DNA of 33,523 nucleotides from Candidatus Woesearchaeota archaeon (GTDB lineage: Archaea; Nanobdellota; Nanobdellia; Woesearchaeales; UBA10216): positions 128,848 through 162,370 of the forward strand of contig JACPBY010000005.1 in NCBI GenBank assembly GCA_016180065.1. The letters run 5' to 3'. Below the pieces are notes generated by a model. It had not been told where the DNA came from, made no database searches, and worked only from the letters and a program-made list of their open reading frames with translations. Shown here piece after piece: positions 7,972 through 12,218 of the stretch (its first letter is position 1; each line of letters begins with the position of its first letter). The position numbers and the translations under genes were made by a program.

Positions 7972-9233
7972 CTGCTGCTTTCTTCACCCTCAAGCTCAAC
8001 CGCGACGGTGCCTGTTTTCTCGTCGATAGAAACGACTTTTTTGTTGCTGCTGAAGTATTCCCTGAGCTGATGCGGAGTGAAGGTTTTACGGAGCCTGTTG
8101 TAATCGTCAAGGATTTGTCTTACGCCCATGTAATGCACATAAATTGCCTCTGCTACAGCTGTTGCCTCATTAGCTGCCTTTTCCATTTCCTGAACAGCAG
8201 CATGCTGCCGCTCAATGGCTATTTCCATCTCCCTAATCTGCCTCGAATAACTGGCTGTTTTCAACGACAAAGAGGCTGCCTCCATTTGCGAGAGCATAAC
8301 CGCCTCAACAGCTTCATTAAACGTGCTGAATGATTTTGTTTTAGAAGCTGCAACCGCCGCAACAGGAAAAGGGTATGCCTCAATGATACAGCCATTTGCA
8401 TCCGATACTGCAACCGGCTCAGGCTTCCTGGACAAAAGCTGCTGCAATGACGAGTATAGCCTGCTAATTTCCGGCTGCGAAAGCTGTTTTGGCTGTTTAG
8501 CCTTATCAACCGCTGCGGCTGCACAAAGTTCCTCAGCATAAGTGCCTGAAAGCCCAACGCCCACTGCAAGAGCCTTGACAACAGAGTCCTTTCCCGACGA
8601 CAAAACGGCGTTTTGAAACTGAGCCATTTCCATTGCTGCAAAATCCGCTGTTGCCGGCGGAGGCATATAAGCAAAGCCTGGCCTTAATGTCCGGTCCTTC
8701 CACTGCTGCTGCTCGGCACAGCCAAGAATAATTCCTGATTCATCAGCAAGGATGATGTTGCCCTTGCTGAAAAGCTCAACAAAAAGCCTTAACTGCCCGT
8801 TTTTCGATGAGAAAACAAGCTCAAGGATGCGCTCAGAACCAAGCTGCCTTGCTGATGCGAGCCTTGCATTGCCAAGGCGGTGCCTGAGGAAGCTGCAAAA
8901 GCCGCTTGGACTCTCACTTGTCCGGGGTTTTCGCAGCGAGAAGAACACAGATGAAGGCACAAGGCAGGCAAGGAAGCACTGGCAATTCCGCCATTGGCTG
9001 AATGCACAAGTCGGCTGCAGCCGACTGTGCAGTCCTGCCAAAGCAGGACTTGCACCATCGGGCGAATCCCGATGTGTGCCCTCACTTCCTGCATTAAACT
9101 GAAAAACAAGCGCCTTTCCAGCCACTCCCGAAGCTGCCTGCAGGTCGTAAACCTGGCCCAGCCTTGAGCCTGCCAGCTGCCCAAACTCGTTTACAAGCAC
9201 CCTAAGCTCTATGGCAGCAAGCTGATTTCTCAT
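7965..9233 (-). CDS. NFACT-family protein (RqcH/NEMF-like) lacking the C-terminal NFACT-R domain, with an in-frame hairpin-element insertion
   Basis: 422 residues with the N-terminal NFACT-N pattern: a start like RNQLAAIELRVLVNEFGQLAGSRLGQVYDL, then LRKPRTSESPSGFCSFLRHRLGNARL, then LFVELFSKGNIILADESGIIL. A helical middle follows, then a coiled coil (about residues 315-370, RQIREMEIAIERQHAAVQEMEKA). The family binds the 60S/50S peptidyl-tRNA complex and, in RqcH, adds C-terminal Ala tails to stalled nascent chains. Here the protein stops after VSIDEKTGTVAVELEGEESSSQ, just where the NFACT-R (DUF814) domain normally begins, so tRNA-recruiting function may be lost or supplied by another gene. About 33 residues in the NFACT-N domain (GTHRDSPD...RNC, after QFNAGSE) are encoded by the hairpin element at 8981-9080. 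The start at 9233 (ATG) is preferred to GTG 9239 because relatives begin near here. Confidence 0.85.
   Translation of the reverse strand: MRNQLAAIELRVLVNEFGQLAGSRLGQVYDLQAASGVAGKALVFQFNAGSEGTHRDSPDGASPALAGLHSRLQPTCAFSQWRNCQCFLACLVPSSVFFSLRKPRTSESPSGFCSFLRHRLGNARLASARQLGSERILELVFSSKNGQLRLFVELFSKGNIILADESGIILGCAEQQQWKDRTLRPGFAYMPPPATADFAAMEMAQFQNAVLSSGKDSVVKALAVGVGLSGTYAEELCAAAAVDKAKQPKQLSQPEISRLYSSLQQLLSRKPEPVAVSDANGCIIEAYPFPVAAVAASKTKSFSTFNEAVEAVMLSQMEAASLSLKTASYSRQIREMEIAIERQHAAVQEMEKAANEATAVAEAIYVHYMGVRQILDDYNRLRKTFTPHQLREYFSSNKKVVSIDEKTGTVAVELEGEESSSQ
8981..9080 (-). repeat. In-frame modular palindromic element, four-hairpin copy, inside the NFACT gene
   Basis: Four hairpins follow each other on the plus strand. 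Hairpin A, 8985-9003, is imperfect: ATTC(C)GCCA-T-TGGC(T)GAAT. Hairpin B, 9009-9026, is the perfect 18-bp palindrome AGTCGGCTGCAGCCGACT. Hairpin C, 9031-9050, is AGTCCTGC-CAAA-GCAGGACT. Hairpin D, 9056-9074, is CATCGGG-CGAAT-CCCGATG. Centres are about 23-24.5 bases apart, joined by GCAC/GTGC linkers, and the whole is bounded by GGCA and TGCC. Read with the gene, 8982-9080 is 99 bases, or 33 codons, with no stop. Hairpin D's central 17 bases are identical to those at 10986-11002 in yjbQ, and both copies are read as G-T-x-R-D-S-P-D and end in R-N-C. Confidence 0.8.
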
Positions 9234-9263
9234 AACCACTCACTTTTACTCTCTTATACGAAC

Positions 9264-9272
9264 TTTATAAAG
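9264..9272 (-). promoter_or_regulatory. Box A of the NFACT gene
   Basis: CTTTATAAAG-like sequence, with TTTATAAAG on the minus strand, centred about 35 bases before the ATG at 9233; it predicts a leader of about 8 bases. A second AT-rich string, CGTATAAGAG (9251-9260), is nearer and cannot be excluded. Confidence 0.45.
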
Positions 9273-9318
9273 GCTTTTTGCCACTTTATGCCTGAAAAGC
9301 TGCAAAAGCATACCAAAA

Positions 9319-9373
9319 AAGTGAGGCTTCGACAGCAGCAGGCAGACGCCAAAGAGCCGCCAAACCCTCACTT
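9319..9373. other. Long stem-loop in the 9234-9475 intergenic region
   Basis: AAGTGAGG (9319-9326) pairs with CCTCACTT (9366-9373) around a 39-base loop. On the minus strand the stem is followed by a T run (9320 downwards, TTTTTT), so it could be a small RNA end or a terminator of transcription started at the symmetrical box A near 9440. No tRNA, RNase P, SRP or clear C/D-box features are seen. The rest of this 242-base gap holds only promoters. Confidence 0.3.
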
Positions 9374-9439
9374 CTAGCTTTGTCAGGATAGTGCCTAAGG
9401 CCAAAGCTGCTTTAACAGCACTCACAGCTACAGGATAAA

Positions 9440-9451
9440 GTATTTAAATAC
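9440..9451. promoter_or_regulatory. Palindromic box A upstream of the coiled-coil/winged-helix gene
   Basis: GTATTTAAATAC is a perfect 12-bp palindrome centred about 30 bases before the ATG at 9476. Because it is symmetrical it could also start transcription leftwards, towards the stem-loop at 9319-9373. Confidence 0.5.
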
Positions 9452-9475
9452 GTTTCCTATGATGCTTTTAGAAAA

Positions 9476-10183
9476 ATGGGGTTTTTGAGCTTCTTATCAG
9501 GCGGTAGCAAAGGCGGCAGCAAGGACGGCAGGCAAGAGCTTACACTCTCATCTGCAGCTGTCATTGAGGCAAAGGTTATTACTGCTTTCTCAAGGGTAAG
9601 ACAGGACATCTCACTAGTCAGCTCCTGGGTAAAATACCTCAAGCACAAGGACCTGCTTCATGAGCAAAGGCACACCAAAGCGCAAAGGGAACTTGGAGAA
9701 CACAAAGCCCTGATAGAAGGGCTCAAAGCAGAGGCTGCTGAAATCAAGGCAACCATACATTCTTTGAGGAACGAACTGAAAAAAGAGCTTGAAGAGGCAA
9801 AACAGGCAGGAAAAGCTGCCGAAAGCATGTCCGTTAACGAACCAAACAAGTTCGTTTCCGAACTTAATCCGAACTTAATCCGGACTGAATCCGGACTGAA
9901 TCCGAACCGAAAACGAACTTACTTTGAGAACCGGGTCGTGAGCATGCTCAGAAGCAGGAGAAAGGACTATGTTTTGAAGCAAATTTTGGAGCTCGCGGAA
10001 AAAGAAACGCACTCAACAAGGGAAATAGAGGAAGTTGTCGTCGGAGAAAAGGCACTGTGCGGAAGGACTGCATTCTATGATTATTTGCGCGAATTGAAGC
10101 ACAAAAAGATGATAAAGCTCCATGAGAAGGGGCAAAAGAGGATAATTTCTCTTGCAAAAGAAGGTTTTGAGGAAGTTCGTTAA
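9476..10183 (+). CDS. Coiled-coil protein with C-terminal winged-helix domain; carries an internal 11-bp repeat array
   Basis: A 235-residue protein in three parts. The N-terminal 25 residues are Gly/Ser/Lys-rich (FLSGGSKGGSKDG). A long charged coiled coil follows (about residues 55-118: EQRHTKAQRELGEHKALIEGLKAEAAEIK...LKKELEEAKQAGKAAE). The C-terminal winged-helix-like domain (about 150-235) contains RRKDYVLKQILELAEKETHSTREIEEVVV..RTAFYDYLRELKHKKMIKL and a wing with GQKRIISLAKEG. It is likely DNA-binding and may act in transcription or chromosome organisation; I cannot name a family. Between coil and winged helix, residues 125-149 (KFVSELNPNLIRTESGLNPN and the next five residues) are encoded by 11-bp repeats, which give an 11-residue period (LNPN twice). 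The same 11-bp unit recurs at its 3' end, where it converges on the kinase gene. Confidence 0.75.
   Translation: MGFLSFLSGGSKGGSKDGRQELTLSSAAVIEAKVITAFSRVRQDISLVSSWVKYLKHKDLLHEQRHTKAQRELGEHKALIEGLKAEAAEIKATIHSLRNELKKELEEAKQAGKAAESMSVNEPNKFVSELNPNLIRTESGLNPNRKRTYFENRVVSMLRSRRKDYVLKQILELAEKETHSTREIEEVVVGEKALCGRTAFYDYLRELKHKKMIKLHEKGQKRIISLAKEGFEEVR
9833..9920 (+). repeat. 11-bp tandem repeats bounded by 10-bp inverted repeats, inside a coding region
   Basis: Inverted repeats AAGTTCGTTT (9848-9857) and AAACGAACTT (9911-9920) enclose 4.6 tandem 11-bp units. The units are CCGAACTTAAT at 9858 and 9869, CCGGACTGAAT at 9880 and 9891, and a partial CCGAACC at 9902. A preceding GTTAACGAAC (9833-9842) recurs at 10179-10188. 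AAGTTCG-TTTC-CGAACTT (9848-9865) also forms a local hairpin. All frames used by the gene stay open. The unit length is about one helical turn. Confidence 0.75.
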
Positions 10184-10225
10184 CGAACTAAGTCCGGACT
10201 GAATCCGGACTAAGTCCGGACTTGC
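10175..10225. repeat. Second 11-bp repeat array at the convergent gene ends
   Basis: The perfect palindrome GTTCGTTAACGAAC (10175-10188) is followed by three 11-bp units: CCGGACTGAAT (10194), CCGGACTAAGT (10205) and CCGGACTTGCT (10216). Each contains or borders TCCGGA, giving repeated AGTCCGGACT palindromes. The array covers the stop of the winged-helix gene and the last codons of the AK6-type kinase gene on the other strand, so it could also fold at both mRNA 3' ends. Confidence 0.7.
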
Positions 10226-10731
10226 TTTTTGAGTTTAGCGGCAAGGCTTACAACATCAGAATTTTTGGCTTTGGTTGTGTCAAATTTCAGGGTTTTATGG
10301 CCGGATTCAGCTGCTTCCGAAGCACAGGTGTCAAAGATTTCAGCATCAAGGTTCTCCCTCACCTTGGCAGCCGCATAGCCCTTCCTCAGCAGCCGCTGCC
10401 TCAGCTTTTTAAGGCTGCAGGTTGTTACAAGGCACAAATCAGCATGCCTTGAAGGCAGATAGTGAGACAGATGGGAGTCAAAAATAATGCCTTTCTGGCC
10501 TGTTTTCATGGCTTTTTCACTCACTTTTAGCAGTTCAGAGGCTAATTCAGCCGTATCCACAACATAACTACGCCTTTTGCGGTCGTAGGAGCTGTAGATG
10601 TGAGCATCCTTAATGAAGGAATTAACGTCAAAGTACGTATAACCCAGTAAAAGTGAGAGCTTTTTAGCCAAAGTGGTCTTGCCAGTGCCTGGAGTGCCTG
10701 TCATCAGGAGGGTTACGAAGCCGCGCTTCAC
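10210..10731 (-). CDS. AK6/Fap7-type adenylate kinase-like NTPase
   Basis: A 173-residue P-loop kinase with Walker A GTPGTGKTT (12-20). It then has FDVNSFIKDAHIYSSYDRKRRSYVVD, HLSHYLPSRHADLCLV, RLLRKGYAAAKVRENLDAEIFDTC and a short C-terminus. The YVVD, SHxSH-like and KVRENLDAEIFD strings identify the adenylate kinase 6/Fap7 family, which acts in 18S/16S rRNA maturation and 30S assembly and has weak adenylate kinase activity. The length is normal for archaeal members. It starts with GTG at 10731, which overlaps the stop of the upstream yjbQ gene (GTGA), so translation is probably coupled. Its last codons are written by the 11-bp repeat at 10205-10225, so the QVRT tail is probably repeat-derived. 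Confidence 0.88.
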   Translation of the reverse strand: MKRGFVTLLMTGTPGTGKTTLAKKLSLLLGYTYFDVNSFIKDAHIYSSYDRKRRSYVVDTAELASELLKVSEKAMKTGQKGIIFDSHLSHYLPSRHADLCLVTTCSLKKLRQRLLRKGYAAAKVRENLDAEIFDTCASEAAESGHKTLKFDTTKAKNSDVVSLAAKLKKQVRT

Positions 10732-11105
10732 TTGCCCACCACCTGAACATAAATCTTCCGGTCACTTCTTGGGCCGTCAAGCTCGCAGAAGCAGATGCTC
10801 TGCCATGCGCCAAGCTGAAGTTTGCCGTTGCTAAGCGGGATGCTTCTGGAAGGGCCAAGGATGGCAGACAATACATGGGCTGCGCCATGGCCATGAGTGC
10901 CGTGCTCATGAGCATACCCGGCTGTTTTAGGCACTAGGCTTGAAAGTGAGTTTAAGACGCAATTCCGCGAAGAGCGGAATGCGCAATCGGGCGAATCCCG
11001 ATTTGTGCCATCTTTGATGCCGGAACCAGCAACCGCTGCTTCTATTTTGCCGGTTATATTGATTAGCTCATTGTTTCTTGACGATGAAAAGCGTATTTGG
11101 CACAT
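10728..11105 (-). CDS. YjbQ/secondary thiamine-phosphate synthase family protein with conserved core replaced by a hairpin element (probably inactive)
   Basis: A 125-residue UPF0047/YjbQ-type protein. Both flanks are clear: ELINITGKIEAAVAGSGIKDG at the start, then LNSLSSLVPKTAGYAHEHG, AHVLSAILGPSRSIPLSNGKLQLGAWQSICFCELDGPR and VQVVG. Family members continue after SGIKDG with about 26 residues holding the VPHTTAGxTINENxDPxVxxD core; here this is absent and 17 residues beginning TNRDSPDC and ending RNCV stand in its place. Those residues are encoded by the two-hairpin element at 10959-11009. The frame is kept, so the downstream GTGA-coupled kinase can still be translated. The conserved HTT histidine is lost, so enzyme activity is doubtful. 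The ATG at 11105 is chosen because a box A lies about 28 bases upstream and relatives start here. Confidence 0.82.
   Translation of the reverse strand: MCQIRFSSSRNNELINITGKIEAAVAGSGIKDGTNRDSPDCAFRSSRNCVLNSLSSLVPKTAGYAHEHGTHGHGAAHVLSAILGPSRSIPLSNGKLQLGAWQSICFCELDGPRSDRKIYVQVVGK
10959..11009 (-). repeat. In-frame modular palindromic element, two-hairpin copy, inside yjbQ
   Basis: Two hairpins on the plus strand: ATTCCGC-GAAGA-GCGGAAT (10962-10980), then AATCGGG-CGAAT-CCCGATT (10985-11003), centres 23 bases apart and joined by GCGC. The outer ends are GCA (10959) and TTGTGCC (11003-11009). The length is 51 bases, or 17 codons, in the gene's frame. The core ATCGGGCGAATCCCGAT is identical to hairpin D of the copy at 8981-9080, and the left hairpin resembles hairpin A there (ATTCCGC...GAAT). 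Confidence 0.8.
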
Positions 11106-11129
11106 GGCAGCAGAGATTGTAAAAGCAAG

Positions 11130-11136
11130 TATAAAA
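11130..11136 (-). promoter_or_regulatory. Box A of the yjbQ-kinase operon
   Basis: TTTTATA on the minus strand, centred about 28 bases before the ATG at 11105. Confidence 0.55.
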
Positions 11137-11172
11137 GAATATGGCTGCAAGCGCGCTTGAAGCTTTGGAAGG

Positions 11173-11180
11173 ATATTTAA
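11173..11180 (+). promoter_or_regulatory. Box A of the membrane winged-helix gene
   Basis: ATATTTAA is centred about 33 bases before ATG 11210. It sits inside the longer open frame that begins at 11141, which argues that the real start is 11210. Confidence 0.5.
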
Positions 11181-11209
11181 AGGCGCTTTGCTGCCTCGTT
11201 ACATTATTT

Positions 11210-11803
11210 ATGGCTTCAAAGAACTTTTTACTTGTATCCTTGGAAGAGACAAAGGCTAAGGAGCTTGCCCAGATAGTCAGCAATGACGTATGCAGGAGAA
11301 TACTCGACTACCTTGCCGGCAAGGAGCACGCTACTGAAACAGCGATAGCCAAAGACATGGCAATAGCGCTTTCCACTGTGCATTACAACATCCGGCAGCT
11401 TCTCCAGAGCGGCATTGTAAAAGCCGAGGAGTTCCACTATTCTGAAAAGGGAAGGGAGGTGCTGCACTACAGCCTTGCCAACCGCTACATAATAATCGCC
11501 CCAAAGGCTGCTGCTACTGAGAGCCTGGCAAACAAGCTGAAAAGGATACTGCCTGTTGTCCTTATGGTTGCTGCTGCGGGGGTTGCAATACAGCTCTTCA
11601 GCAGCTTTAAGCAGGCAACGAGCTTTGCTTCAAAGGCTGCCATCCAGAGAGCTGCTGAAAGCAGCACATTGGCTGCTGAGACAGGGCAAAGAGCTGCACA
11701 GGCACAGCCAAACGTTGCGCTGTGGTTTGTAATTGGTGCGGTGTTTGCACTGGCTGCTTATGCGGCCTATGACTTTCTAAAACGCTCACAGTGCTCATCG
11801 TGA
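11210..11803 (+). CDS. Winged-helix transcriptional regulator with two C-terminal membrane segments
   Basis: A 197-residue protein. Residues 1-100 form an ArsR/MarR-like winged helix: IVSNDVCRRILDYLAGKEHATETAIAKDMAIALSTVHYNIRQLLQSGIVKAEE, then a wing with YSEKGREVLHYSLANRYIII. A basic linker leads to one hydrophobic helix (ILPVVLMVAAAGVAIQLF) and, after an Ala/Gln/Ser-rich loop, a second (VALWFVIGAVFALAAYAAYDFL), ending in a short tail. Membrane-anchored winged-helix proteins are a recurring archaeal type that may link an envelope signal to DNA. The start is set at 11210 by the box A at 11173. It faces the surface-protein block to its right, with the cysteine-cluster lipoprotein 73 bases downstream in the same direction, so it may regulate envelope genes (inference). 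Confidence 0.82.
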   Translation: MASKNFLLVSLEETKAKELAQIVSNDVCRRILDYLAGKEHATETAIAKDMAIALSTVHYNIRQLLQSGIVKAEEFHYSEKGREVLHYSLANRYIIIAPKAAATESLANKLKRILPVVLMVAAAGVAIQLFSSFKQATSFASKAAIQRAAESSTLAAETGQRAAQAQPNVALWFVIGAVFALAAYAAYDFLKRSQCSS

Positions 11804-11876
11804 TTGCGTTCCTTATTGCGTTTTACATAATGTATTGACCAAAACAATTATTAACCTCAAACGCAAAGCCGGGTGC

Positions 11877-12218
11877 ATGAGGCTGACAACAACTACAACA
11901 GCTGCAATTATTATATTGGCAGTACTGCTCATAGCAGCATGCACGCCACAACAACAGCCACCGTCACCACTGCAACCGCCACAAACGACAGCGGAGTGCT
12001 CTTCCAACTCAGGCTGCGGAGTAGGAGGGTGCTCGGGGCAGGTTTGTACAACAAAAGGCAAGGCTTCTGGGCTAATTACGACTTGTGAATACAAAGCAGA
12101 GTATGCCTGCCTGAATCTGACAAGCTGCGGATGCGTTGAAGGGAAGTGCCAGTGGGCTGGAACTGCTGAGTTAGAGAAATGCCTGCAGCAGAGCAAGGAC
12201 AAGGAAACTGTTTACTAA
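11877..12218 (+). CDS. Small lipoprotein with eight-cysteine cluster domain
   Basis: A 113-residue secreted protein: a Thr-rich n-region, a hydrophobic core (AAIIILAVLLI) and a lipobox ending AAC, so the Cys after LLIAA is the predicted lipid-attachment and mature N-terminal residue. A Pro/Gln-rich linker (TPQQQPPSPLQPPQTT) leads to a cysteine-rich domain: CSSNSGCGVGGCSGQVC, then ITTCEY..EYACLNLTSCGCVEGKCQW. This spacing matches the archaeal eight-cysteine-cluster domain, presumably disulphide-bonded at the cell surface. The function is unknown. The ATG at 11877 follows an AT-rich box A-like string (AATTATTAA) by about 27 bases; the longer frame from TTG 11835 is less likely. Its 3' end overlaps that of the giant lipoprotein gene by 4 bases. 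Confidence 0.8.
   Translation: MRLTTTTTAAIIILAVLLIAACTPQQQPPSPLQPPQTTAECSSNSGCGVGGCSGQVCTTKGKASGLITTCEYKAEYACLNLTSCGCVEGKCQWAGTAELEKCLQQSKDKETVY

Noticed and set aside
7965-9233. Intein or group I/II intron at the odd NFACT segment
   Set aside because: The extra segment is only about 33 codons and open in frame; it is far too small for either, and has no intein splice motifs.
9319-9373. tRNA, RNase P or SRP RNA
   Set aside because: No cloverleaf, T-loop or P/SRP core sequences; only one stem is clear.
9848-9920. Possible CRISPR array from the 11-bp repeats
   Set aside because: Units are 11 bp in direct tandem with no spacers, far below CRISPR repeat size, and no cas genes are present.
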